A stretch of DNA of 64,000 nt, taken from positions 363,001 through 427,000 of the forward strand of contig NC_013851.1 of NCBI RefSeq assembly GCF_000025485.1, in the 5' to 3' direction. Origin of the DNA: Allochromatium vinosum DSM 180. GTDB taxonomy: Bacteria > Pseudomonadota > Gammaproteobacteria > Chromatiales > Chromatiaceae. This document shows, piece by piece, positions 54,207-63,726 of this stretch. The position numbers and the translations under genes were made by a program. Positions within the stretch are counted from its first letter, which is position 1, and each line of letters begins with the position of its first letter. Below the pieces are notes generated by a model. The model was not told the DNA's origin, did no database searches, and saw only the letters and a program-made list of their open reading frames with translations.

Positions 54207-55133
54207 TCAGACTCCGAGTTGGGCGCGTGGGTCGAACGGCAGTTGCTCGGCCATGCGCCGGTAGAGGTCGCGCGCCGTCTCGGTCTCGGCCGGCGGGATG
54301 ACGATCTCCAGTTGCACGATCTCGTCGCCCGGCGGCGTGCCCGGCAGACCGCGTCCCTTGAGCCGCAGCTTGCGCCCCGACTGCGAGCCGGGCGGGATCT
54401 TGAGGTTGACCGAACCGCCCAGGGTCGGCACCTGAACCGTGGCGCCGAGTGCGGCCTCCCAGGGCGCGACCGGCAGGCGCAACTGGATGTCGCGTCCGTC
54501 GGGAGTGAACAGCCGGTGCGGTTTGAACGCGATCTCCAGATAGAGATCCCCGGCCGGTCCGCCGTGGCGTCCGGGCAGACCCTGACCGGCGAGGCGGATC
54601 TGGCGCCCCTGGGTGACGCCGGCCGGGATGCGCACATTGAGCGTTCGGGAGCGCGCCGAACTCTGACCGTTGGAGCCGGTTGCGGGCAGATCGACCTTGA
54701 TCTGACGGGTCGCGCCCTGGTGTGAGTCTTCCAGATCGATGGCGAGCGTGATGGTCTGGTCCTGGCCGCGCTGGCGACCGGCGCCGCGCCCCTCGGGACG
54801 AAAGGCGCGGCCGAAGATGCTGGAGAAGAAGTCGCTGTAGTCGCCGGACGCGCCGCCGGTTTTGAAGTCGAAGTCGCCCCAGCGGCCCGGTGGCGGACGG
54901 AAGTCGTCGCCGGCGCGCCAGCCGCTGCCGAGTGCGTCATAGGTGGCGCGTTTCTCCGGATCCTTCAGCACCTCGTTGGCCTCGTTGATCTCCTTGAAAC
55001 GCGCCTCGGCGTTGGGTTCCTTGCTGACATCCGGGTGATACTGGCGCGCCAGCTTGCGATAGGCGCGCTTGATCTCCTCCTGTGAAGCGGTGCGCGATAC
55101 GCCGAGGGTCTTGTAGTAATCCTTGTATTGCAT
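54207..55133 (-). CDS. cbpA: CbpA/DnaJ-class co-chaperone
   Basis: A 308-residue J-domain protein. The J domain (1-70) has YKTLGVSRTAS and the HPD triad in RQYHPDVSKEP. A Gly/Phe-rich linker (about 72-115) leads to two DnaJ C-terminal substrate-binding domains; the DnaJ zinc fingers are missing, which defines CbpA. It stimulates DnaK ATPase. The gene stands alone, convergent with the chemoreceptor gene. Confidence 0.9.
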   Translation of the reverse strand: MQYKDYYKTLGVSRTASQEEIKRAYRKLARQYHPDVSKEPNAEARFKEINEANEVLKDPEKRATYDALGSGWRAGDDFRPPPGRWGDFDFKTGGASGDYSDFFSSIFGRAFRPEGRGAGRQRGQDQTITLAIDLEDSHQGATRQIKVDLPATGSNGQSSARSRTLNVRIPAGVTQGRQIRLAGQGLPGRHGGPAGDLYLEIAFKPHRLFTPDGRDIQLRLPVAPWEAALGATVQVPTLGGSVNLKIPPGSQSGRKLRLKGRGLPGTPPGDEIVQLEIVIPPAETETARDLYRRMAEQLPFDPRAQLGV

Positions 55134-55199
55134 CGAGGGGTCTCAACGGGGGACGAGGCTGAAGCGGATTCGTGATCGAATGACTGGGAGCGCCGGCCG

Positions 55200-55694
55200 T
55201 CAGGCATGCAGCGCGGCGTACTCATGCGCGCTGGGTACGCGGCGCGGCATCACGTTCGCGTCGGGCTTGACCGCCTCCCAGCCCAGACAGGCCAGCCAGG
55301 TTTGACGCGGAATCGGTTTGTGCGCGGTTCGATAGTAGCTGACCATGCGTCGGCTGATGCCCAGGGCTTCGGCAGCGCGGCTCAGCGACAGTCCGTTGCG
55401 GGTCATCCATTCGTCGAACATCTCATGACTGACTTCGCCGTTCTGTTCCTTGGCCCAAGCGTAGAGATTATCGGCTCCGAACTCTTCATCGAACCATTCG
55501 ACGCTCTGGCCCCAATCGCTGATATGGACTCCGGCGAATACGGCGGGGTCGAGGATCGGAGCCAGTGCCGGATGGCGGCGCAGACGTTCCTCAACGTCGA
55601 GTTCCAGCACCTCGCCGGTGCTCCAGGTCGTGCGCAGACGGTAGGGTGCCAGGGCGACGACGGACTCTAGCCGTGGGAAGAAGTATTCGCTCAT
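55200..55694 (-). CDS. DUF2442 protein with C-terminal helix-turn-helix
   Basis: A 164-residue protein starting MSEYFFPRLESVVALAPY. The first 75 residues fit DUF2442 (LESVVALAPYRLRTTWSTGEVLELDVEERL ... FAGVHISDWGQSVEWFDEEFGADNLYAWA). The C-terminal part has an HTH (GLSLSRAAEALGISRRMVSYYRTAHKPIP), typical of DNA-binding antitoxin-like regulators. Its ATG overlaps the stop of the DUF4160 gene (ATGA, 55691-55694). Such DUF4160-DUF2442 pairs recur in bacteria and have been suggested to be toxin-antitoxin-like; the role is unproven. Confidence 0.8.
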   Translation of the reverse strand: MSEYFFPRLESVVALAPYRLRTTWSTGEVLELDVEERLRRHPALAPILDPAVFAGVHISDWGQSVEWFDEEFGADNLYAWAKEQNGEVSHEMFDEWMTRNGLSLSRAAEALGISRRMVSYYRTAHKPIPRQTWLACLGWEAVKPDANVMPRRVPSAHEYAALHA

Positions 55695-55918
55695 GCGTGG
55701 TTCCTGTGCCATTGCTCCAGAAGAACGGATTGCCGTGCCCGGATCCAGTCCAGCGCTTCGCGGATCTCACGCGCGGCGACGCGGCCCTGAATCTCGAAGC
55801 TGTTCAGATCGACGATGCAGTCTCGACCATCGCGCAGCTTGACGTGGACATGGGGTGGCGGGTGGTCATCAAAATACATGACGACTCGACTGTCGTTGAA
55901 ACGCTGAAGCGTGCTCAT
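55691..55918 (-). CDS. DUF4160 protein
   Basis: A 75-residue protein with the DUF4160 core VVMYFDDHPPPHVHVKLRDGRDCIVDL, where the clustered HPPPHVHV histidines are the family mark, and a C-terminal helix with Trp (EALDWIRARQSVLLEQWHR). It is coupled to the DUF2442-HTH gene downstream by a 4-nt overlap. The function is unknown; size and pairing suggest the effector half of a small two-gene module. Confidence 0.82.
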   Translation of the reverse strand: MSTLQRFNDSRVVMYFDDHPPPHVHVKLRDGRDCIVDLNSFEIQGRVAAREIREALDWIRARQSVLLEQWHRNHA

Positions 55919-56115
55919 CGAGCTAGATTAGTGCAATGATTGCTCTAATTCAATCGATTCGGGCGGCAGGCGCTGGATGTCGTGGTTGGCCCCTGGCGGC
56001 GAATGCGGCACGATTAGCAGCAAACCGGGCCGGACTCAAGCGCTTGCTTGCAGGGATCGCCTAAAATAAGCCCCAGACTCACGCCAATGCCGATCACGGA
56101 TCACAGAGACCCATC

Positions 56116-57666
56116 ATGAGCGCCAAAGACCATCTGATCATCTTCGATACCACGCTGCGCGACGGCGAGCAGAGCCCAGGCGCCTCGATGACGCGCGACG
56201 AGAAGGTGCGCATCGCCAAGGCGCTCGAAAAGCTGCGGGTCGATGTCATCGAGGCCGGCTTTCCGATCGCCAGCCCCGGCGACTTCGAGGCGGTCAAGGC
56301 CGTGGCCGAGGCGGTCAAGGACAGCCGGGTCTGTGGTCTGGCGCGCGCGCTGGATGCCGACATCGACCGCGCGGGCGAGGCGCTCAAGAACGCCAATGCC
56401 GGGCGTATCCATACCTTCATCGCCACTTCGCCCATCCATATGGAGAAGAAGCTGCGCATGAGTCCGGATCAGGTGCTGGAGCAGGCCGTCTATGCCGTCA
56501 AGCGCGCGCGCAATCTGACCGACGACGTCGAGTTCTCGCCCGAGGACGCCGGACGCTCCGAGATCGATTTCCTGTGTCGGATTCTGGAAGCGGTGATCGA
56601 CGCCGGCGCCCGAACCCTGAACATCCCGGATACGGTCGGCTACAACATCCCGGATCAGTTCGGTTCGCTCATCGCCACCCTGCGCGCGCGCATCCCGAAT
56701 GCGGACAAGGCGATCTTCTCGGTCCACTGTCACAACGATCTGGGGCTGGCCGTGGCCAACTCGCTCGCCGCCGTGCGCAACGGGGCGCGTCAGGTCGAGT
56801 GCACCATCAACGGACTCGGCGAGCGCGCGGGCAACGCGGCGCTGGAAGAGATCGTGATGACGGTGCGTACCCGTCAGGATCTGTTCGACTGCGACACCCG
56901 GCTCGACACCACCCAGATCATGAACTGTTCGCGGCTGGTCTCGGGCATCACCGGCTTTGCGGTCCAGCCGAACAAGGCGGTCGTCGGGGCCAACGCCTTC
57001 GCGCACGAGTCGGGCATCCATCAGGACGGCGTGCTCAAGCATCGCGAGACCTACGAGATCATGCGCGCCCAGGACGTCGGCTGGAGCGAGAACCGCATGG
57101 TGCTCGGCAAACACTCGGGTCGTAATGCCTTCCGCGCGCGCTTGCAGGAGCTGGGCGTGGTGATGAACTCGGAGGAAGACTTGAACGCGGCCTTTGCGCG
57201 ATTCAAGGATCTGGCCGACAAGAAGCACGAGATCTTCGACGAAGACTTGCAGGCCCTGGTGACCGAGACCACGCTGGAGACGGCCAACGAGCGCGTCAAG
57301 CTGGTGTCGATGCGCGTCTGCTCCGAGACCGGTGAGACGCCGAGCGCGGCTCTGGTGCTGGCCGTCGATGGTCAGGAGCGTTCCGGCACCGCCACCGGCG
57401 GCGGTCCGGTCGATGCAACCTTCAAGGCGATCGAAAGCCTGGTTCAGACCGGTTCCACACTCAAACTCTACTCGGTCAACGCCATCACCAGCGGCACAGA
57501 TGCGCAGGGCGAGGTGACGGTACGGCTGGAGAAGGGCGGGCGCATCGTCAACGGCCAGGGCGCGGATACCGACATCCTGGTCGCCTCGGCCAAGGCGTAT
57601 ATCAACGCCTGCAACAAGATCCTGCATCCGGCCGAGCGCGCCCATCCGCAGGCGGCCGATGTCTGA
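56116..57666 (+). CDS. leuA: 2-isopropylmalate synthase
   Basis: A 516-residue enzyme that condenses 2-oxoisovalerate with acetyl-CoA, the first step of leucine synthesis. The catalytic TIM barrel has [31 protein letters not shown] and [13 protein letters not shown]; the C-terminal regulatory domain (about 390-500) supports leucine feedback inhibition. No leader peptide or T-box was recognised in the 197 bp upstream. The end overlaps the earliest possible start of the following glycosylase gene by 8 bp. Confidence 0.96.
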   Translation: MSAKDHLIIFDTTLRDGEQSPGASMTRDEKVRIAKALEKLRVDVIEAGFPIASPGDFEAVKAVAEAVKDSRVCGLARALDADIDRAGEALKNANAGRIHTFIATSPIHMEKKLRMSPDQVLEQAVYAVKRARNLTDDVEFSPEDAGRSEIDFLCRILEAVIDAGARTLNIPDTVGYNIPDQFGSLIATLRARIPNADKAIFSVHCHNDLGLAVANSLAAVRNGARQVECTINGLGERAGNAALEEIVMTVRTRQDLFDCDTRLDTTQIMNCSRLVSGITGFAVQPNKAVVGANAFAHESGIHQDGVLKHRETYEIMRAQDVGWSENRMVLGKHSGRNAFRARLQELGVVMNSEEDLNAAFARFKDLADKKHEIFDEDLQALVTETTLETANERVKLVSMRVCSETGETPSAALVLAVDGQERSGTATGGGPVDATFKAIESLVQTGSTLKLYSVNAITSGTDAQGEVTVRLEKGGRIVNGQGADTDILVASAKAYINACNKILHPAERAHPQAADV

Positions 57667-57676
57667 GGGGCGCGCA

Positions 57677-58672
57677 ATGGTCGAGCGTCCGCCGCTCGAT
57701 GAGGAACGGCGCTTGGCCTATCTGGAGGCCATGGGCGTGAGCGTCTGGGCGCTGCGTTCGCCCTGGGTGGCGATGTCTGATTCGCGAGCCGCCGAGTCCG
57801 GCGACTCGGTGCCGTCCGCGACCGCGTTGCCGCTTCTCGACGCCTCGGGAACACCGCCGCGAGTTGTCGCTGAGTCGACGCCCCGTGCGTCCGCCCCGGT
57901 CGAGCCGGCACCGATGACGGTTGAAACTGCGGCACGACCGGCGCCCGCGTCCGCAGCTCGCGAGGCGCCATCCACCCTGGCTGACGCGCCCTCAGCCGAG
58001 CCAGAGTCCTGGCCATTTCCCGACTGGGACGAGACGCCCGAGTATTCACCGTCGCTGATGGATGAATGGGACGCCATGGGCCATCCGCCCGCGTCCGAGG
58101 CCGAGGCGGTGAACCCGATCGAGCGCATGGACTGGGACGCGCTGGACGCCGCCGTGCGCGGCTGCCGCGCCTGCCGACTCTGGGAGACACGCACCAAGAC
58201 CGTCTTCGGCGTCGGCGACCGGCGCGCGGATCTGATGATCATCGGCGAGGCGCCGGGCGCCGACGAGGACCGCCAGGGCGAACCCTTCGTCGGGCGGGCC
58301 GGCCAGTTGCTGACCCGGATGCTGGCGGCGATCGGCTTCAGCCGCGAACAGGTCTACATCGCCAATGTGCTCAAGTGCCGTCCGCCCGGCAATCGCGATC
58401 CCAAGCCGGACGAGGCGCTGGCCTGCCAAGCCTATCTGCACCGTCAGGTGGCCCTGATCGAACCCAGGGTCATCCTCTCGGTGGGACGGATCTCGGCGCA
58501 GCAACTGCTGAAGACGGATACCCCGGTCGGTCGACTGCGTGGACAGTGGTTCGACTATGGTCCGGCACATATCCCGCTGCGCGTGACCTATCATCCGGCC
58601 TATCTGCTACGCTCTCCCGAGCAGAAGGCCAAGGCGTGGGACGATCTGACCGAGGTCTGGCGGCGGCTGTGA
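57677..58672 (+). CDS. Family 4 uracil-DNA glycosylase with long N-terminal extension
   Basis: A 331-residue protein; the ATG at 57677 has AGGGG seven bases upstream, and a start at 57659 inside leuA is less likely. Residues 40-150 are Ala/Pro/Ser-rich and presumably disordered. The catalytic domain (about 155-331) has motif [24 protein letters not shown], motif B in [11 protein letters not shown], and Cys ligands for a [4Fe-4S] cluster (CRACRLW; CRPPGN with a later ACQAYL). It removes uracil arising from cytosine deamination. Confidence 0.88.
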   Translation: MVERPPLDEERRLAYLEAMGVSVWALRSPWVAMSDSRAAESGDSVPSATALPLLDASGTPPRVVAESTPRASAPVEPAPMTVETAARPAPASAAREAPSTLADAPSAEPESWPFPDWDETPEYSPSLMDEWDAMGHPPASEAEAVNPIERMDWDALDAAVRGCRACRLWETRTKTVFGVGDRRADLMIIGEAPGADEDRQGEPFVGRAGQLLTRMLAAIGFSREQVYIANVLKCRPPGNRDPKPDEALACQAYLHRQVALIEPRVILSVGRISAQQLLKTDTPVGRLRGQWFDYGPAHIPLRVTYHPAYLLRSPEQKAKAWDDLTEVWRRL

Positions 58673-58791
58673 CCCGACGGGCGGTGGCGGGTGTGTCTTG
58701 AATCGCGCGGTTACTTTTCGAACAATGCCACACGAAACGAGTGGCTGGACATCTCGATCAGCTTTGCCTATGATTTTTATGGTTGCGATCG

Positions 58792-58830
58792 TTAAATAAG
58801 ATTTCTTATTTAATTATTTTCTAATATACA
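58792..58830 (+). promoter_or_regulatory. AT-rich palindrome and -10 region of the sulfur globule gene
   Basis: TTAAATAAG (58792-58800), ATTT, CTTATTTAA (58805-58813) form an inverted repeat with perfect 9-base arms in otherwise GC-rich DNA. Just downstream, TAATATACA (58822-58830) offers -10 boxes (TAATAT or TATACA), about 70 bp before the ATG. The palindrome is a reasonable operator or activator site for control by sulfur compounds, but no regulator can be named. Confidence 0.45.
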
Positions 58831-58898
58831 CTCTTCCCCGTGGTCGATGCAGTGCTGGCCACGCTTGCTGCCAACGACAAAATGATCGGAGAGAACAG

Positions 58899-59273
58899 AT
58901 GAAAAAGCTTGCTACCGCTGCTGCCGTCGCCGCCCTTCTTGGTGCTTCCGCTTCCGCTTCCGCCTGGTGGGGTCCGGGCTGGGGCGGTCCGGGCTACGGC
59001 TCGGGCATGGGCGACTGGATGAATGACATGTTCGGCGACGGCTACGGCGACTTCAACATGAGCATGAGCGGGGGCGGTCGCGGCTATGGTCGCGGTAACG
59101 GCTACGGTCGCGGTTATGGCTACGGTAACCCCTACTATGGTTACGGCTATCCCTACTACGGCGGCTACGGCGCTCCCTACGGCGCGTATGGCGCTCCCTA
59201 CGCCTTCCCCTATGGCGCACCTTACGGCGCACCGGTCGCTCCTGCGGCTCCGGCTCAGTCCGAGTCCAAGTAA
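58899..59273 (+). CDS. Sulfur globule protein (Gly/Tyr-rich envelope protein)
   Basis: A 124-residue precursor with a clear Sec signal peptide (about 1-22, ending SASA). The mature chain (about 102 residues) is made almost entirely of Gly, Tyr, Pro and Ala in short repeats ([37 protein letters not shown]), like the envelope proteins that coat intracellular but periplasmic sulfur globules in Chromatiaceae. The mature size fits the larger SgpA/SgpB class; I do not assign which. GGAGAG precedes the ATG. It is monocistronic, with a strong terminator. Confidence 0.88.
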   Translation: MKKLATAAAVAALLGASASASAWWGPGWGGPGYGSGMGDWMNDMFGDGYGDFNMSMSGGGRGYGRGNGYGRGYGYGNPYYGYGYPYYGGYGAPYGAYGAPYAFPYGAPYGAPVAPAAPAQSESK

Positions 59274-59292
59274 GCGCGACATCTAAGTCGGG

Positions 59293-59330
59293 GAAAGAAG
59301 CCAGGCGCTCTGCCTGGCTTCTTTCGTTTC
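59293..59330. terminator. Strong terminator after the sulfur globule gene
   Basis: GAAAGAAGCCAGGC (59293-59306), loop GCTCT, GCCTGGCTTCTTTC (59312-59325): a 14-bp perfect stem whose A-rich and T-rich edges serve both strands. It lies 20 bp after the sulfur globule gene and 15 bp beyond the stop of the convergent cyclotransferase gene, so it is bidirectional. Confidence 0.9.
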
Positions 59331-59339
59331 AGGGCTTCG

Positions 59340-60095
59340 CTATTCGATCACGATTTCGTAGAGTCGGGGCCAGTGCTTGCCTGTGACGAACAGCCGACCT
59401 GTCGCGGCGTCATGAGCAATGCCGTTCATCACCGCTTCTGGCCCCACTCGCTCGCTGGATGGATAGAGCGTCGTCAGATCGACCACGGCTGTCACCTGGC
59501 CGCTGTCGGGTGCGATTTGCACCAGATGATCACTGCGCCAGACGTTGGCCCAGATGGCGCCATTGATGTATTCCAGTTCGTTGAGCCTGTGCACCGGGCG
59601 CTTACCGGCGCGGACCTTCACCCGTCGCACGACGTTCCGGGTCTCGGGATCGAGAAACCGTAGCTCGTCCGTACCGTCGCTCATGATCCAGTGCTGTCCA
59701 TCCTGGGTCAGACCCCAGCCTTCGCCGGTATAGCTGAAGGTTTCCAGTCGCTCGAAGGTCTTGGCGTCGTAGATGATCCCGAGCCGTTCGCGCCAGGTCA
59801 GTTGCACCAGGCGTCCGCGCCAATCCGTGAGGCCCTCGCCGAACAGATTGGGGGCGAGCCGGATGTCCTGCTCCACGCGCCCGGTTTCCAGATCGACCCG
59901 GCGCAAGGTCGAACGGCCATAGTTGCCGGTGCTCTCGTAGAGCGTGCCGTCGATGAAGATCAAGCCCTGGGTGAAGGCGCTCGAGTCGTGCGGATAGCTC
60001 GCTACCACCCGATAGCCGAGTACCGGCGCTGAGTCGGCTAAAGCGACACCACACCACAGCATCAACAGCGCGACCAAACCGAGTCCCGACTTCAT
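59340..60095 (-). CDS. Glutaminyl-peptide cyclotransferase (plant/bacterial type)
   Basis: A 251-residue secreted protein with signal peptide (about 1-20, ending ALA). It is a five-bladed propeller of the glutamine cyclotransferase family: [14 protein letters not shown] at the start, [81 protein letters not shown] and [30 protein letters not shown]. It forms pyroglutamate from N-terminal Gln in the periplasm. Its ATG overlaps the uvrB stop by 4 nt, an odd operon partner. Confidence 0.9.
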   Translation of the reverse strand: MKSGLGLVALLMLWCGVALADSAPVLGYRVVASYPHDSSAFTQGLIFIDGTLYESTGNYGRSTLRRVDLETGRVEQDIRLAPNLFGEGLTDWRGRLVQLTWRERLGIIYDAKTFERLETFSYTGEGWGLTQDGQHWIMSDGTDELRFLDPETRNVVRRVKVRAGKRPVHRLNELEYINGAIWANVWRSDHLVQIAPDSGQVTAVVDLTTLYPSSERVGPEAVMNGIAHDAATGRLFVTGKHWPRLYEIVIE

Positions 60096-62110
60096 GCGGC
60101 CAGTCCTCGCGCCTGCAACTCGCGGATCTGGTCGCGAATCGCCGCCGCCTCCTCGAACTCCAGATTCTTAGCGTGCTGGTACATCTGCTTTTCCAGCGTC
60201 TTGAGACGCTTGGCCATCTGCTGGGGCGTCAGACGACCGTACTCGGCCACCTGCTCGGCGACCCTGGCGTATTCGCGGGCCTTCATCGGTGCGCCGGGCG
60301 TGTGGGCTTCCAGGATGTCGGCAACCGCCTTGCGGATGGTCTGGGGTGTGATGCCCTGGGCTTCGTTCGCCGCGATCTGCTTGGCGCGGCGCCGCTCGCT
60401 CTCCTCGATCGCGCGCTGCATTGAGCCGGTGATCCGGTCGGCATAGAGGATCGCCTTGCCGTTGGCGTTGCGCGCCGCGCGGCCGATGGTTTGGATCAGC
60501 GAATCGGTCGAGCGCAGAAACCCCTCCTTGTCGGCATCCAGGATCGCCACCAGCGACACCTCGGGCATGTCCAGCCCCTCGCGCAGCAGATTGATGCCGA
60601 CCAGCACGTCGAAGGCGCCGAGCCGCAGATCGCGGATGATCTCGACCCGCTCGACGGTGTCGATGTCCGAATGCAGATAGCGCACCTTGACGCCGTGCTC
60701 GTCGAGATACTCGGTCAGATCCTCAGCCATGCGCTTGGTGAGCGTCGTCACCAGCACCCGCTCGTCGGCGGCCACGCGCGGGCCGATCTCGGACAGCAGG
60801 TCGTCGACCTGACTGAGCGCCGGGCGCACCTCGACCTCGGGATCGACCAGCCCGGTCGGGCGCACCACCTGTTCGATGACCGCGCCCGAGTGCTCGATCT
60901 CGAAGGCGCGCGGCGTGGCCGAGACATAGATGGTCTGCGGCTGGCGTGACTGGAACTCCTCGAACTGGAGCGGGCGGTTGTCAAGCGCCGAGGGCAGCCG
61001 GAAACCGTAGTTGACCAGATTCTCCTTGCGCGAGCGGTCGCCGCGATACATGCCGCCGAGCTGGGGCACGGTGACATGGCTCTCGTCGATGACGAGGATC
61101 GCATCGGGCGGCAGATAGTCGTACAGGGTCGGCGGCGGCTCGCCGGGTTGGCGTCCGGAGAGATAGCGGCTGTAGTTCTCGATGCCCTGGCAGTAGCCGA
61201 CCTCCAGCATCATCTCCAGATCGAACAATGTGCGCTGTTCGAGCCGCTGGGCCTCGACCAGCTTGTCGTTGGCGCGCAGCCAGTCGAGCCGCTCCCTGAG
61301 TTCCGGTTTGATGAGATCGATGGCCTTCAGAATGGTCTCGCGCGGGGTGGCATAGTGGGTCTTTGGGAACACCGTGTAGCGCGAGACCTGCCGCCGCACC
61401 TCGCCGGTGAGCGGATCGAACAGCGACAGCGTCTCGATCTCGTCGTCGAACAGGGCGATGCGCAGCGCCTCGTCGTCGGACTCGGCCGGATGGATGTCGA
61501 TCACGTCGCCGCGCACGCGATAGGCGCCGCGCGACAGCTCGATCTCGTTGCGGGTGTATTGCAGCTCGGCGAGCCGGCGCAGGATGGCGCGCTGGTCGAT
61601 GCGCTCGCCGCGCTTGAGGATCAGCACCATCTTCAGATAGGCCTCGGGATCGCCCAGACCGTAGATCGACGAGACGGTGGCGACGATGATGACGTCGCGC
61701 CGTTCCAGCAGCGCCTTGGTCGCTGAGAGGCGCATCTGTTCGATGTGCTCGTTGATCGCGGCGTCCTTCTCGATATAGGTGTCGGTCGCCGGGACATAGG
61801 CTTCGGGCTGGTAGTAGTCGTAATAGGAGACGAAATACTCCACCGCGTTGCGCGGGAAGAACTCGCGCATCTCGCCATAGAGCTGGGCGGCCAGCGTCTT
61901 GTTGGGTGCGAGGATCAGGGCCGGACGCTGGACCTGGGCGATGACGTTGGCGATGGTGAAGGTTTTGCCCGAGCCGGTCACGCCGAGCAGGGTCAGGCCG
62001 GCCTCGCCGTCGTTCAGGCCCTCGACCAGACGGCGGATGGCTTCGGGCTGGTCGCCGGCCGGGGCGAAGGGGCTGACGAGTTCGAAGGCGGGACTGGACG
62101 GGTTGGACAT
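60092..62110 (-). CDS. uvrB: Excinuclease ABC subunit B
   Basis: A 672-residue helicase-like repair protein starting [19 protein letters not shown]. Motifs: Walker [11 protein letters not shown], the damage-probing beta hairpin [21 protein letters not shown] (DEAD-like), [10 protein letters not shown], and a C-terminal UVR motif ([21 protein letters not shown]) for UvrA/UvrC contact. It works in nucleotide excision repair. Extra in-frame codons upstream to 62212 overlap the aspC leader and are not family-like. Confidence 0.97.
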   Translation of the reverse strand: MSNPSSPAFELVSPFAPAGDQPEAIRRLVEGLNDGEAGLTLLGVTGSGKTFTIANVIAQVQRPALILAPNKTLAAQLYGEMREFFPRNAVEYFVSYYDYYQPEAYVPATDTYIEKDAAINEHIEQMRLSATKALLERRDVIIVATVSSIYGLGDPEAYLKMVLILKRGERIDQRAILRRLAELQYTRNEIELSRGAYRVRGDVIDIHPAESDDEALRIALFDDEIETLSLFDPLTGEVRRQVSRYTVFPKTHYATPRETILKAIDLIKPELRERLDWLRANDKLVEAQRLEQRTLFDLEMMLEVGYCQGIENYSRYLSGRQPGEPPPTLYDYLPPDAILVIDESHVTVPQLGGMYRGDRSRKENLVNYGFRLPSALDNRPLQFEEFQSRQPQTIYVSATPRAFEIEHSGAVIEQVVRPTGLVDPEVEVRPALSQVDDLLSEIGPRVAADERVLVTTLTKRMAEDLTEYLDEHGVKVRYLHSDIDTVERVEIIRDLRLGAFDVLVGINLLREGLDMPEVSLVAILDADKEGFLRSTDSLIQTIGRAARNANGKAILYADRITGSMQRAIEESERRRAKQIAANEAQGITPQTIRKAVADILEAHTPGAPMKAREYARVAEQVAEYGRLTPQQMAKRLKTLEKQMYQHAKNLEFEEAAAIRDQIRELQARGLAA

Positions 62111-62253
62111 GCCGGGAAACCTCGGGGATGCGCACAGCGGGCGCAGGTGGGGGAGGGGCGTTCGATTCGAGTGTCGGACAGCGGACGATTCGCTATTATT
62201 GTGGGCCTCCAACCACGAATCCAGCCATCAGGGCCATCCAGGTACTTTCGTCC

Positions 62254-63444
62254 ATGACCACCAAGCTCGCTGCCCGCGTCCAGGCCGTCAAGCCGTCCGC
62301 GACCCTTGCCATCACCGCCCGCGCCGCCGCGCTCCGTGCCGAGGGTAAGGATGTGATCGGACTCGGCGTCGGGGAGCCGGATTTCGATACCCCCGAGCAC
62401 ATCAAGGCCGCCGCCATCCGCGCCATCGAGTCCGGCTTCACCAAATACACCGCCGTCGACGGCACGCCGGATCTCAAGCGCGCCATCATCGCCAAGTTCC
62501 AGCGCGAGAACGGGCTGGACTATGCGCCGAATCAGATCCTGGTCTCGTGCGGCGGCAAGCAGAGTTTCTTCAATCTGGCGCAGGCGCTGCTCGATCCGGG
62601 TGACGAGGTGGTGATTCCGGCACCCTATTGGGTGTCCTATCCGGACATGGTGCTGCTGGCCGGCGGCCTGCCTGTGTTCGTGCAGGCGGGCGCAGCGCAG
62701 TCGTTCAAGATCACCCCGGCCCAGCTCAAGGGGGCGATGAACGAGAAGACGCGGCTGGTGGTCATCAACAGTCCGTCCAATCCGACCGGGATGGCGTACA
62801 GCCGTGAGGAGCTGGAGGCGCTCGGTGAGGTGTTGCGTGATTTCCCGAAGGTGATCATTGCGACCGACGATATGTATGAGCATATCCGTTGGAGTTCGGC
62901 GCCTTTCGTGAACATTTTGAATGCCTGTCCGGATCTGGCGCCGCGCACGCTGGTGCTGAACGGGGTGTCGAAGGCGTATTCGATGACGGGCTGGCGGATC
63001 GGCTATGCGGCTGGGCCGGCGCACATCATCAAGGCGATGAACACCATCCAGTCGCAGAGTACGTCCAATCCGACGTCGATCTCGCAGGTGGCGGCGCAGG
63101 TGGCGCTGGACGGGCCGCAGGAGTGCATCGGGGTGATGCTCAAGGCGTTCATGGAGCGGCACGATTTCGTGGTCGAGCGGCTCAACCAGATTCCGGGCAT
63201 CGAGTGTCTGCCGACCGATGGGACGTTCTATGTATTTCCGAAGGTGCAGAAGCTGATCGAACGTCTGGAAGGGGTGAACAACGATCTGGAGCTGGGCGAA
63301 TATCTGATCGAGAAGGCGGGCGTGGCGGTGGTGCCTGGGTCGGCGTTCGGGTTGGGCGGGTATATGCGGTTGTCGATCGCCACCAGCCGCGAGACGCTGG
63401 AACGGGCGTTGGATCGGATCGAGCAGGCAGTAAAAAACGCTTGA
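62254..63444 (+). CDS. aspC: Aspartate aminotransferase (class I PLP)
   Basis: A 396-residue enzyme starting MTTKLAARVQAVKPSATLAI, of the Ib (prokaryotic, Thermus-like) group: GLGVGEPDFDTPEHI, the NSPSNPTGMAYS loop, DDMYEHIRW, and the PLP lysine in GVSKAYSMTGWRIGY. Arg in the C-terminal MRLSIATS binds the substrate carboxylate. It interconverts aspartate/2-oxoglutarate and oxaloacetate/glutamate. Codons after about 62800 are noticeably richer in G-ending forms than before, without any break in homology. Confidence 0.93.
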   Translation: MTTKLAARVQAVKPSATLAITARAAALRAEGKDVIGLGVGEPDFDTPEHIKAAAIRAIESGFTKYTAVDGTPDLKRAIIAKFQRENGLDYAPNQILVSCGGKQSFFNLAQALLDPGDEVVIPAPYWVSYPDMVLLAGGLPVFVQAGAAQSFKITPAQLKGAMNEKTRLVVINSPSNPTGMAYSREELEALGEVLRDFPKVIIATDDMYEHIRWSSAPFVNILNACPDLAPRTLVLNGVSKAYSMTGWRIGYAAGPAHIIKAMNTIQSQSTSNPTSISQVAAQVALDGPQECIGVMLKAFMERHDFVVERLNQIPGIECLPTDGTFYVFPKVQKLIERLEGVNNDLELGEYLIEKAGVAVVPGSAFGLGGYMRLSIATSRETLERALDRIEQAVKNA

Positions 63445-63485
63445 CGCGGGTCGGGTCGGGCACTACCATGCGCGGCTCATGACTT

Positions 63486-63561
63486 TCCCTGGTAGCTCAG
63501 TCGGTAGAGCGGGTGACTGTTAATCACTAGGTCGGCGGTTCGAGCCCGTCCCAGGGAGCCA
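63486..63561 (+). tRNA. tRNA-Asn (anticodon GTT)
   Basis: A 76-base cloverleaf: acceptor TCCCTGG/CCAGGGA, D arm GCTC...GAGC, anticodon stem GGTGA/TCACT with loop CTGTTAA (anticodon GTT), T arm GGCGG-TTCGAGC-CCGTC, and an encoded GCCA end. It is followed 12 bp later by a terminator. Confidence 0.97.
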
Positions 63562-63573
63562 TATAAGTAGAAG

Positions 63574-63609
63574 AAATCCCTGCCTTCTTGCGGAGGCAGG
63601 GATTTTTTT
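63574..63609 (+). terminator. Rho-independent terminator after tRNA-Asn
   Basis: AAATCCCTGCCT (63574-63585), 8-base loop, AGGCAGGGATTT (63594-63605), a perfect 12-bp stem running into seven T (63603-63609). Confidence 0.93.
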
Positions 63610-63726
63610 GCCTGCCTGATCGCTGGACTCCGGCGCATGTCCGGGACGTTGCCGGATCTTCCACAGTTTGAGATGTAGAGCCGCTTGAAGAGATTGCGGT
63701 GTACGACAAGCATCGCTGACGCAGCT

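Noticed and set aside
59070-59230. Regular short repeats that could suggest a tandem array or CRISPR
   Set aside because: The repeats are in-frame Gly-Tyr and Gly-Ala-Pro-Tyr codons of the sulfur globule protein; there are no equal repeats with unique spacers.
58821-59282. 153-codon minus-strand frame with Ala/Val/Thr repeats
   Set aside because: It is the complement of the Gly/Tyr repeat region of the sulfur globule gene, which has a signal peptide, ribosome site and terminator on the plus strand.
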